Shown in pieces: positions 17,300 to 24,949 of a stretch of DNA of 49,227 nucleotides (position 1 is its first letter; every line of letters begins with the position of its first letter). A program made the position numbers and the translations under genes. The stretch comes from Bacteroidia bacterium (GTDB lineage Bacteria > Bacteroidota > Bacteroidia > UKL13-3). The notes under the pieces are model-generated. The model did not search any database and was not told where the DNA came from. It saw nothing but the letters and a program-made list of their open reading frames with translations. The DNA lies in contig JAGVLJ010000010.1 of assembly GCA_020049855.1 (NCBI GenBank), forward strand, positions 1 through 49,227, given 5' to 3'.

Positions 17300-18121
17300 A
17301 TGAAACCATCATTTACCCCCCCCCAACTAAGAATTTTTCTCCTTAGCATTTCTATGCTTAGCACAGCCTCTTTATTTGCACAGTTTACAGGCACGAATCC
17401 AATTACCACAAGCAGTAATGTTAATATCCAATCGCCAGGCAATGATGCGGCTTTGGATGTTGGAGGTGCAGGCGATTCCGCAACTGTTCAAATCACTACC
17501 CCTTGGGTAATGCCTGCCAGTTATGTAGGTCCCTTTCGAATAAGAGGAACTTACTCTTTAATAAATGGTCCTACTATGTATTTCCCGCTATTTTGCGTAA
17601 CACCAAATGGAAATGTAGGTTTAAAAACAGAAACTCCCGGTGAACTGCTCACCCTGAATGGAGGCAATGCTTTAGCACTGAATGGGAGTTTTACCGCGAG
17701 TAGTGGCAATTTTGTTGCAATAAACGGTAGTTTTAAAACCCAAACCACATCAGGAACCACCAATTTTAAGGTTGATGAAAATGGTTTGTTAATAGCAAGA
17801 AGAATAGACGTTCATTTAGACCCAATTCCAGATTATGTTTTTCATGCCGCATTTAACAAAGATAGTGCGGCTTATTATGACAGTACCGGAGTTTACAAAT
17901 TTATGACCCTGCAACAAGTAGATTCTTTTGTTCAAACCAACAAACATTTACCCGGAATTAAAAGTGCTGGTGAATACCAACAGGCAGGAACCATGAATGT
18001 AGGTGAATTGCAGTTATTGTTGCTTCAAAAAGTAGAAGAGCTTACTTTGTATAATATTCAACTAATGAAGGAAATTGAAGAACTAAAAAAGAAACAAACT
18101 TTGTTAGAACAAAAGAATTAA
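17300..18121 (+). CDS. Exported tail-fibre-like protein with C-terminal coiled coil; C9 tract in its signal peptide
   Basis: A 273-residue protein. The signal peptide (ending STASLFAQ) is followed by a Gly/Asn/Thr/Ser-rich beta region with LNGS and INGS repeats around residues 115-150. Then comes a segment found at the ends of Bacteroidota tail-fibre-like surface proteins (YKFMTLQQVDSFVQTNKHLP, then GTMNVGELQLLLLQKVEELT). A heptad-type coiled coil ends in EELKKKQTLLEQKN. The ATG at 17300 begins the signal peptide. Codons 6-9 contain nine consecutive C residues (17316-17324). Loss or gain of one C gives a stop within about ten residues, so expression may be phase-variable. It is the first gene of a four-gene run. 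Confidence 0.7.
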   Translation: MKPSFTPPQLRIFLLSISMLSTASLFAQFTGTNPITTSSNVNIQSPGNDAALDVGGAGDSATVQITTPWVMPASYVGPFRIRGTYSLINGPTMYFPLFCVTPNGNVGLKTETPGELLTLNGGNALALNGSFTASSGNFVAINGSFKTQTTSGTTNFKVDENGLLIARRIDVHLDPIPDYVFHAAFNKDSAAYYDSTGVYKFMTLQQVDSFVQTNKHLPGIKSAGEYQQAGTMNVGELQLLLLQKVEELTLYNIQLMKEIEELKKKQTLLEQKN

Positions 18122-18139
18122 CCATTATACCATCAAGCC

Positions 18140-18721
18140 ATGAGAAGTTTAATTCTAGCAATATCAACATTTGCATGCCTGAGTTCTTGCAAAGATAAAA
18201 ACCCCGAAATAACCAAAACTTACGTGCTTTCGCAGGAAATGATGGATTATTTTGTAAACTATGCAGTAGGTACCAAATGGGTTTATCAGGACACCATTGA
18301 TAAAAATAACTACGATACTATTCTTTTGGTCACAAAAGAAGAATACAATGTGGTAGGAAACAGCACCCTGAAAAAGGGCTATATGCTCAACTACCTGCCA
18401 CAAAAATCAAAGAACTTTCAAATACGCATTTCTCCCGGTGCCAACAATACCAGCTATGTAAAAGTTGACCCATTGGTTGCTGCTGCAGGTGCAATTATTT
18501 TCGAAAACAATAATGGTATCTGGACAACCGGTGTTACCTTCTACGACAGTATTGAGATTACAGGGACAAAATACTATCAGGTGATTAATAGTAAATCTTC
18601 AAATTCTTACCTGCAAGACGTGTCGATTGCAAAAAGTTTAGGGTTTGTTGGTTTTTGGAAAACTAGTGGCCCAGGTGTTTTAGATAATTATTATAAGCTA
18701 ATTAAAACCATCAAGCCATGA
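18140..18721 (+). CDS. Lipoprotein, copy 1 of a tandem duplicated pair
   Basis: A 193-residue protein with a lipoprotein signal (MRSLILAISTFACLSSCKDK; Cys17 after LSS). The mature part starts ITKTYVLSQEMMDYFVNYAVGTKWVYQ and then has beta-rich stretches such as VKVDPLVAAAGAIIFENNNG and WTTGVTFYDSIEITGTKYYQ. The family is unknown. The next gene is a close copy: N-terminal 60 residues and the VDPLVAAAG...GIWTTGVT block are almost identical, while the middle and the segment before the C-terminus differ. The stop overlaps the start of copy 2 (ATGA). The C-terminal KTIKP is encoded by the same 15 bases that precede each copy. Confidence 0.7.
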   Translation: MRSLILAISTFACLSSCKDKNPEITKTYVLSQEMMDYFVNYAVGTKWVYQDTIDKNNYDTILLVTKEEYNVVGNSTLKKGYMLNYLPQKSKNFQIRISPGANNTSYVKVDPLVAAAGAIIFENNNGIWTTGVTFYDSIEITGTKYYQVINSKSSNSYLQDVSIAKSLGFVGFWKTSGPGVLDNYYKLIKTIKP

Positions 18722-19308
18722 GAAGTTTAATTTTAGCAATATCGGCATTTGCATGCCTGAGTTCTTGCAAAGATAAAGACCCCGAAATAACCAAAACTTA
18801 CGGGCTTTCCCAGGAAATGATGGATTATTTTGTAAACTATGCGGTAGGCACCAAATGGGTTTATCAGGACACTATAGATAAAAACAACTACGATACCATT
18901 GTACTACTATCTAAACAACCTATTGATGTAAATTCCGGAAATGGAACTCTATCAAAAGGTTTTGAATTGTATTACCAACCAAAAAAATCGAAAGATTTTA
19001 AGGTATTTGTAAGTGCCGGTAACAATAATAGTTACTATGTTAAAGTTGACCCATTAGTTGCTGCTGCAGGCAAAATTGTGTTTGAAAACAATAATGGCAT
19101 CTGGACAACCGGTGTTACCTACTCCGACAGCATAGAAATTACCGGGAATAAATTTTATCAGGTGATTTATAGTAAAAGTAACAATATGTATCAATACGAA
19201 ATGAGAATTGCTAAAAATAGCGGCATCATTTTTTTTCTATATAGCAATTCAAATCCGCAAAACCCATTTGGTGCCGCATACAAACTTATAAAAACCATCA
19301 AGCCATGA
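18718..19308 (+). CDS. Lipoprotein, copy 2 of a tandem duplicated pair
   Basis: A 196-residue paralogue of the preceding gene with the same signal peptide (LSSCKDKDPEITKTYGLSQE) and the same C-terminal LIKTIKP. Differences cluster at about residues 62-95 (VLLSKQPIDVNSGNGTLSKG instead of the copy 1 text) and in the last third (SNNMYQYEMRIAKNSGIIFF). It overlaps copy 1 at its start and the protease gene at its stop, each as ATGA, so the three are translationally coupled. The role is unknown; position suggests a partner of the protease, such as a chaperone, inhibitor or surface anchor. Confidence 0.7.
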   Translation: MRSLILAISAFACLSSCKDKDPEITKTYGLSQEMMDYFVNYAVGTKWVYQDTIDKNNYDTIVLLSKQPIDVNSGNGTLSKGFELYYQPKKSKDFKVFVSAGNNNSYYVKVDPLVAAAGKIVFENNNGIWTTGVTYSDSIEITGNKFYQVIYSKSNNMYQYEMRIAKNSGIIFFLYSNSNPQNPFGAAYKLIKTIKP

Positions 19309-21296
19309 AACGGAGATTGATTAAAGTAGTTCTGTTGTTATTATTTACTTTTATAAATATAATGGTAAGTGCCCAGCCATCCGAACCCGGATTTCCTGCT
19401 GCATTAATGTATCAGTTGCCTACGTCTAGTTTACCTGTTGTGAACCTGCCCTATTTTAATAATGAGGAGTTGATTGCAGCCGATACTTGTGCAGCCTGTG
19501 GCGAAGGTTATGGTGTAGATGCTAATGTAAATTTTGATTTTTGGGAGAATAGTGAATTGCAAATGATAGATAACCCATTTGAAAAAGTTGAAGTTTATCG
19601 CACAAAAATAGTTTCCCCTTCGGCCCAAGCATTGCATGTTATTTTCAGTCACTTTATGCTTTCCGAAAATGAACTCCTTTTTATCTATAGTCCAAATGAT
19701 ACAAATAGAATTTTAGGAGCTTACTCTGCTCACAACAATAAACCTGATTTATCTTTTATTAGCAACAGAATTGGCGATAAAGAATTAATAATTGAGGTGA
19801 ACAGAAGACCTCAACTTCAAACGAATATCAAAGGTATTTTAAAGGTTGGTAAATTTATTCATGTATATAAAGATAGAGATGCATTTGAGAACTCTTTAAA
19901 TTGTCACGAAAATGTGATTTGCGCTCCATGGTATAATGTCTGGTGCAATCAAATTAGAAGCGTAATTAAATTACTTCGTCATAAGGAAAACGAAGGGTGG
20001 TTTTTGTGTTCAGGTGCCATAGTAAATAATTTAAACAATAATTTTGATCCTCTGATTTTAACCGCTAACCATTGCGTGGATAATGGCGATGATTTTGCTA
20101 ATTGGACGGCATTTTTCAACTTTCAAAGTATCACTTGTAATCCGTCAACCAATGGAAATGATTTAATGACCGTGAGCGGAATGGATATTGTAACACAAAA
20201 TTACGATAATAACGGTTGCCCTGATATTGCGCTGCTAAGACTTAGACAGTTTATTCCTGAACAGTATAATGTTTTTTTTAGCGGGTGGAACAGAAGAGCC
20301 TGGAGTTCTTTACCGGGTGATGACAGGGGAATTGGCATCCATCATCCTGCAGGCGATGTAAAGAAAATATCAGAAGGATATAGGGTAAACCCGCTACTTT
20401 CAAGTTGTGTAAAAGTGAACTGGACTACCGGCTATACAGAGGGAGGTTCATCGGGCTCCCCTTTATTTATTACCAGCAAAGAAATAATTGGTGTGTTATC
20501 ATGGAGCTGGCGCGAAGAGGATCATTGTGCCGATGATGCCAATTTTTTTTATAGCTGGCTGCACAAAAGCTGGACACCATTGTGGCCTTATTTAGCTCCA
20601 ACCAATAGCGATGCTTTAACTCATTATGGTATTGATCCCATTTCGGCTTGTCAGCCGATAATAAATTTGAACAGAAGATTTTTTCCAGGTAATGATTGGC
20701 AGGTTAAAAATCAGATAATCATTCAGGCATCGCAACAGGTGAATGTGGCAAATGTAACAGCAACTTCAATAGAACAATCTCCATTTAATGTACCTGCTTT
20801 TAATTCTGATTACATTATAAGAGCTGGCAATAGAATAACTATTTTCCCGAGATTCAGAGTAAATGCACCGGACCGCATTGGCAGTTCGGGTATATATACC
20901 GGAAATTTTACATTTGGCTACCAAAATCGGGTTAGTTTCCAAATATCCCCCTGCGTTCCATTTATTGACGAATGCGGTTTTAATCATCAAAATGCATCGG
21001 TTTCCCTTTCAAAAAATGCCAACTCAGGGAATAGTGTTTCATCTGATTTGTTTCAATTTAAGGTATTTCCCAATCCAACCAACGGGGGACTTCAATTGTT
21101 TTTAACAAGCGAAAGTCAAATAAGTAAGATAAGAATAGTTGATGTTTTTGAAAAGGTGGTTTATGCCAATGAAGGTTTTGATAGTGAAAATAAAACTTTT
21201 GCTCTTTCGCTTTCAGGATTTTCATCAGGAGTGTATTTTATTTCAGTTTGGGCCGCCACTGGGCAGTTTGAATCTAAAAAATTCATAGTTAATTAA
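19305..21296 (+). CDS. Secreted trypsin-like (lysyl-endopeptidase-type) serine protease with T9SS sorting domain
   Basis: A 663-residue exported protease. Signal peptide (to about residue 24), propeptide region to about 200, then a chymotrypsin-fold domain with visible triad: His in LTANHCVDNGDD, Asp in GCPDIALLRL and Ser in TEGGSSGSPLF. Paired cysteines nearby (CHENVICAPW, CSGAIV) resemble the Lys-C/Achromobacter protease I group. After a beta domain (about 450-560), the C-terminal 80 residues form a type A T9SS sorting domain: FKVFPNPTNGGLQLFL, ending SGVYFISVWAATGQFESKKFIVN. It is probably exported by T9SS and surface-attached or released. Its ATG overlaps the stop of the second lipoprotein gene. 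It is the last gene before a convergent receptor gene. Confidence 0.88.
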   Translation: MKRRLIKVVLLLLFTFINIMVSAQPSEPGFPAALMYQLPTSSLPVVNLPYFNNEELIAADTCAACGEGYGVDANVNFDFWENSELQMIDNPFEKVEVYRTKIVSPSAQALHVIFSHFMLSENELLFIYSPNDTNRILGAYSAHNNKPDLSFISNRIGDKELIIEVNRRPQLQTNIKGILKVGKFIHVYKDRDAFENSLNCHENVICAPWYNVWCNQIRSVIKLLRHKENEGWFLCSGAIVNNLNNNFDPLILTANHCVDNGDDFANWTAFFNFQSITCNPSTNGNDLMTVSGMDIVTQNYDNNGCPDIALLRLRQFIPEQYNVFFSGWNRRAWSSLPGDDRGIGIHHPAGDVKKISEGYRVNPLLSSCVKVNWTTGYTEGGSSGSPLFITSKEIIGVLSWSWREEDHCADDANFFYSWLHKSWTPLWPYLAPTNSDALTHYGIDPISACQPIINLNRRFFPGNDWQVKNQIIIQASQQVNVANVTATSIEQSPFNVPAFNSDYIIRAGNRITIFPRFRVNAPDRIGSSGIYTGNFTFGYQNRVSFQISPCVPFIDECGFNHQNASVSLSKNANSGNSVSSDLFQFKVFPNPTNGGLQLFLTSESQISKIRIVDVFEKVVYANEGFDSENKTFALSLSGFSSGVYFISVWAATGQFESKKFIVN

Positions 21297-21357
21297 TATA
21301 ACCCAAAGCTAACTTCAATTTTGCCAGCTAATTTTTTTGATCACCAGTGTTATTTTG

Positions 21358-23757
21358 CTACTTAAATATCAAAGGTACCACCAATTTGATACTAATATTG
21401 CGTCCCATATTGTACACGCCCGTACGTGCAGTAAAGGTATTTACACCTGCATACTTCAATCGGCTCAGGTGATTCTGATAAGCTACGTCAAACACATTAT
21501 TGACACTTAAAATAAATGTACATTTTTTCACTCCGCTTTTTGAAACGATATCGGTGCCCGTTCCAATATTAAAAAGGGTGTACCCTGGTGTTGGGGTTTC
21601 GGTATTGTTCTCTTTCAAAATTTGCCCTTGCCGCAGGTAAAATTCAGCATTCATTTTAAAAAATGCATTTCGCACGTACGAACCTGTTTTTTTAATATCA
21701 ATTCTAACTTCAGAAAGCAGGCGTGGCGCAGGAATAAACGGAAGGTATTTTGAAGAATCGGGCTGGTGCAACTGGCGTGCCCGTACTATTGAAAAACTGT
21801 TTTCCAGATGCAGCCAGTCAAAAGGATGCGGGTGTATATCCAGCGTAAATTCACCTCCATACAACCACGCAGTACCCTGACTGTATTGATAGGCGGGAAC
21901 AGGATTAGCTGCATCGGCAATAGAGTCGCTTCCATGTACCGAACGTAACTTTTTGGCATAGATAAACTGTTGCACCCGATTGCTGAATACACTCACTACC
22001 CAATGAACATGCTCGCTGTTCCATTCCAGTCCCAGGTCTTGCTGCCAGCTGGTTTCAGCATTAAGTTTTGCATTTCCATATTCGTAGCGGTAAGTTCCTT
22101 CATGCCTTCCGTTCGATGCCAGCTCGGCTATATTCGGTGCTCTGAAACCACGTGCTATATTTAACCGCATGATAAGTTTTGTAGTCAGTTCGCAGGTAGC
22201 ACCAATGCTAGCTGCAACATTCTGGTAAGTACTATTAAATGCCGCAAACTTTTGCATTCCTGTAAAGGTCTGCTGTCCGTTTGAATCAAGCAACAACCTA
22301 TTGCTTTGTAAAAAACGTCTGTCATACCGTATCCCTCCGCTCAGGTTTATTCGTGAATGAACGGCTCGCTGAGTGAATACAAATGCGCCCATATCATTCA
22401 GGGTGTATTCAGGAATCAAAAACTCCACTCCCTTGTTTTTATTTTGTTGATACATTCCGCTTACGCCTACTGAACTTTTCCATTTATCGTTATCAGGGAA
22501 AAAATATTTTACATCCCACGTGGTAGTAGGAAGGTAAAAATACAAACTATAAACATTCCTGTCGGTAGGGTCGGCAAATTCTTTGCGTTGGTTAAGCTGG
22601 TATCCGGCCGAAATAGCAAGTCTTGATTTACCAATGAAAAACTGATTGGAAAGGAATAAACGCTGGTGATGTATTTGCTGATACGGAGTTCTGATGGTGT
22701 AACCTTTAAGGTCAGCATGAGTTACCGTGATGCTCGAATCTTCATTAACAAGCCGGGTAAAACGCCCCAGGCTGTCTCGCTCTCCTTCCGTCATGGCAAT
22801 GGTTTGCTGAAACGAAGAAAAATACAAACGCGAATAGCCCCATTTTCTGTTTAATCCAAGGTGTCCGTTGTAATTGGTTTCATTAAACCCAGAATTGTAC
22901 ACTATGCCATCGTATTTGTTTTGATAATTACCAGCGTATTTTTGACTGAGACGTGCCTGCCAGCTAAACCCCTTCAGATTTCCCGCATTCATGGCCGAGT
23001 ATCCGATAAACTGATTGTTTGTTTGATAATTGCTTTGCAGCGAACCAATGATTTTTCCCTGAGCAACATGAGCCGGAGTAAGAAAATTAATCACTCCTGC
23101 CAACGCATCGGAGCCGTACAAAATACTTCCAGGCCCTTTAATAATTTCTACCCGGTCAATAGAGTATTCATCGAGTTCAATGCCATGCTCATCTCCCCAT
23201 TGTTGCCCCTCCTGCCGCATTCCGTTATACAACGTAACTACGCGGTTATATCCCAACCCCCTGATGGTTGGTTTTGATATAGCCGGCCCGGTGCTCACGG
23301 CTGCCATTCCGGGTTGTTTTGACACGGCATCAATCAGGTTAGTGCTGCTCACTTCAGTCAACTGCCGCAAATCCATGCTTAGCACCGGTATGGTACTCGT
23401 TTTTTTATCTGTTGCCGATGACACACCCGTTACTATCACTCCTTTCAGTTCAGTAATGCTTGGGGTTAACTCAATAGTCAATTTTGTCGCCCCACTTATT
23501 TCCACCTTTAGCACAAGTGTTGCGTACGACACGTATTTCACTTCAATTAAAAATCTTCCGCCAGGTATATGATCTATTTTGTAAAGTCCGTTGGCATCGG
23601 TTACAGTTCCGGTTTTTAAATCGGGAATATTAATAACAGCCCCCGGCAGCAGTTCATGTGTAAGTTTATCCGTTACAACACCCGATAAACTGTTTTGTGC
23701 ATTCGCAGCAAATGCAGTAAGAAAAAAATATAAAATTAAACTATAGCTTTTGTTCAT
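21358..23757 (-). CDS. TonB-dependent outer membrane receptor
   Basis: A 799-residue receptor. Signal peptide (MNKSYSLILYFFLTAFAANAQ), a carboxypeptidase-regulatory-like domain (about 23-105: LSGVVTDKLTHELLPGAVIN, then GTVTDANGLYKIDHIPGG), the plug domain (TNLIDAVSKQPGMAAVSTGP, then VEIIKGPGSILYGSDALAGV) and a 22-strand barrel with NIARGFRAPNIAELAS and a C-terminal strand ending LVVPLIFK. I start at the ATG at 23757, which begins the signal peptide; the frame is open 35 codons further with no signal-like sequence. It lies 59 bases after a His/Cys-rich small protein gene, which suggests metal or metal-chelate uptake. The substrate is inferred, not shown. Confidence 0.92.
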   Translation of the reverse strand: MNKSYSLILYFFLTAFAANAQNSLSGVVTDKLTHELLPGAVINIPDLKTGTVTDANGLYKIDHIPGGRFLIEVKYVSYATLVLKVEISGATKLTIELTPSITELKGVIVTGVSSATDKKTSTIPVLSMDLRQLTEVSSTNLIDAVSKQPGMAAVSTGPAISKPTIRGLGYNRVVTLYNGMRQEGQQWGDEHGIELDEYSIDRVEIIKGPGSILYGSDALAGVINFLTPAHVAQGKIIGSLQSNYQTNNQFIGYSAMNAGNLKGFSWQARLSQKYAGNYQNKYDGIVYNSGFNETNYNGHLGLNRKWGYSRLYFSSFQQTIAMTEGERDSLGRFTRLVNEDSSITVTHADLKGYTIRTPYQQIHHQRLFLSNQFFIGKSRLAISAGYQLNQRKEFADPTDRNVYSLYFYLPTTTWDVKYFFPDNDKWKSSVGVSGMYQQNKNKGVEFLIPEYTLNDMGAFVFTQRAVHSRINLSGGIRYDRRFLQSNRLLLDSNGQQTFTGMQKFAAFNSTYQNVAASIGATCELTTKLIMRLNIARGFRAPNIAELASNGRHEGTYRYEYGNAKLNAETSWQQDLGLEWNSEHVHWVVSVFSNRVQQFIYAKKLRSVHGSDSIADAANPVPAYQYSQGTAWLYGGEFTLDIHPHPFDWLHLENSFSIVRARQLHQPDSSKYLPFIPAPRLLSEVRIDIKKTGSYVRNAFFKMNAEFYLRQGQILKENNTETPTPGYTLFNIGTGTDIVSKSGVKKCTFILSVNNVFDVAYQNHLSRLKYAGVNTFTARTGVYNMGRNISIKLVVPLIFK

Positions 23758-23816
23758 TTGCCATCCGATAAAATCTAAAACAATAGAAAACTGTGTGCTT
23801 AATACAGTTGGGTTGT

Positions 23817-24173
23817 TCAGATGAGGGAAGGCGGCCCTTTGTTGTTTACGCGCTTTGTCCATGCAGCCGGAGTGTTCATGTTTAAAACGGCAGCATGAAC
23901 CAACAACTTGCTGCAGGTAATTGATGCTAAAAATTTATTTATATCAAAATGTTTGGTAAGATGAAACTGGCAACTGAAGCATTTAGAATGCCCCTTTTCA
24001 ATATGCGCCTGATGGTGGCAGTCGGGTAAAAGCCCATAGGAGTTACACACGAGCAGGTCTAATTCGCAAAAATGGGATTCATCATGAGCGGCCAAAGCAA
24101 TGGCATGTACATCTTCTTGATGCCTATGCCATACACCGAAAGGCAAGCAGGTAACCGCAAAAACGATAAGCAA
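23817..24173 (-). CDS. His/Cys-rich small exported or membrane protein, putative metal-binding partner of the receptor
   Basis: About 118 residues if started at the TTG at 24173. A hydrophobic start (LLIVFAVTCLPFGVW) is followed by dense potential metal ligands: HRHQEDVH, HDESHFCELDLLVC, CHHQAHIEKGHSKCFSCQFH and LTKH. The spacing HxxxxxHxxCxxCxFH recalls small proteins encoded next to TonB receptors for metals, though I cannot name the family. No ATG is in frame; the frame stays open upstream (KSGTQYISFFLLIVFAVTC), so an ATT at about 24200 or the TTG may be used. A minus-strand -7 box TATCTTTG (24236-24229) lies about 55 bases upstream. Confidence 0.6.
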   Translation of the reverse strand: MLIVFAVTCLPFGVWHRHQEDVHAIALAAHDESHFCELDLLVCNSYGLLPDCHHQAHIEKGHSKCFSCQFHLTKHFDINKFLASITCSKLLVHAAVLNMNTPAAWTKRVNNKGPPSLI

Positions 24174-24228
24174 AAAAAAGGATATATATTGAGTCCCGGA
24201 TTTAATAATGCTTCGATTTAAAACGGGG

Positions 24229-24275
24229 CAAAGATAAACGCATCTTTATTCTTTAATGGTTTAAAGAATAAAGAT
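24229..24275 (-). promoter_or_regulatory. Promoter with a perfect 34-bp dyad, probable operator of the receptor operon
   Basis: A perfect inverted repeat with 15-bp arms (24242-24256 and 24261-24275) and a tggt centre occupies the -33 region of the minus-strand box TATCTTTG (24236-24229). There is no GC-rich stem or T run, so it is not a terminator. Position and symmetry suggest a dimeric, perhaps metal-responsive, regulator. Confidence 0.5.
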
Positions 24276-24291
24276 TGGAACAAAAAGTGTT

Positions 24292-24780
24292 TTAATTACA
24301 CTTAAAAAACACCTTCACCGTGGGGTTGGCATCTTTCAGGGTAGCGGCAAATTCGTTTAAAAAAGGGAGGGAAGTTTTACAACGCTCGCAGGTACCATCA
24401 GCAGCTTTTTCATTCGGACTCACATCGCCATAACCTTCGTTGATAAGAAAAACAATTGCCTTTAGCTTCGGGAAATGTTCTTTAAGCTTTTTCATGGCTT
24501 TTTTAAACACCTTCATTTCGGCTTTAGGGTCACCATCAAGGGTCATGGCAATTAGTTCAATCTCCTTGTCCGGATCAGCTCCTTTTTCATTTACGGCACT
24601 TACCAGTTCGTCAAGTGACAGCGTGGTGCGTTTATCCGCCAGACTGTCTTTAAACATCAGTGAATAAAAAAGTTTATTCTTTGAGTTTTCTACATTAATG
24701 CATACCGCTGTTTGGGCATACAACTTAGAGGTAATCATAAAAACAGCAGTGAGAATGAACAAGCGTAAAATTTTTTTCAT
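24292..24780 (-). CDS. Exported protein of unknown function with a C-terminal CxxC
   Basis: A 162-residue secreted protein. The signal peptide MKKILRLFILTAVFMITSKLYAQ defines the ATG at 24780; it follows a minus-strand -7 box TAGATTTG (24809-24802), with TTG (24834-24832) 22 bases further upstream. The mature part has alternating helix and strand (DKEIELIAMTLDGDPKAEMK, then LKEHFPKLKAIVFLINEG) like a small alpha/beta domain. It has a CERC motif (about residues 135-138) and ends VKVFFKCN. Not recognised. It sits between the metal-type receptor operon (same strand) and divergent hutU. CxxC in an exported protein could bind metal or be a disulfide. Confidence 0.65.
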   Translation of the reverse strand: MKKILRLFILTAVFMITSKLYAQTAVCINVENSKNKLFYSLMFKDSLADKRTTLSLDELVSAVNEKGADPDKEIELIAMTLDGDPKAEMKVFKKAMKKLKEHFPKLKAIVFLINEGYGDVSPNEKAADGTCERCKTSLPFLNEFAATLKDANPTVKVFFKCN

Positions 24781-24949
24781 GTGATTGAGGATTAGATTGC
24801 TCAAATCTAAGGAATTTTGATTGAATAAAAACAAGTCCCTTATTGTCATCTCAACAAGCTGATTTAAAATAATATTTCTGCAAAATTTGGTGTAGAAACA
24901 AGCAGGCAAGCCAAATTTCCTACCTTTGTTCCCCTATTTTTAGATTCTT

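Noticed and set aside
21297-21357. Possible terminator between the convergent protease and receptor genes
   Set aside because: No stem of useful length was found; only a T-rich stretch is present.
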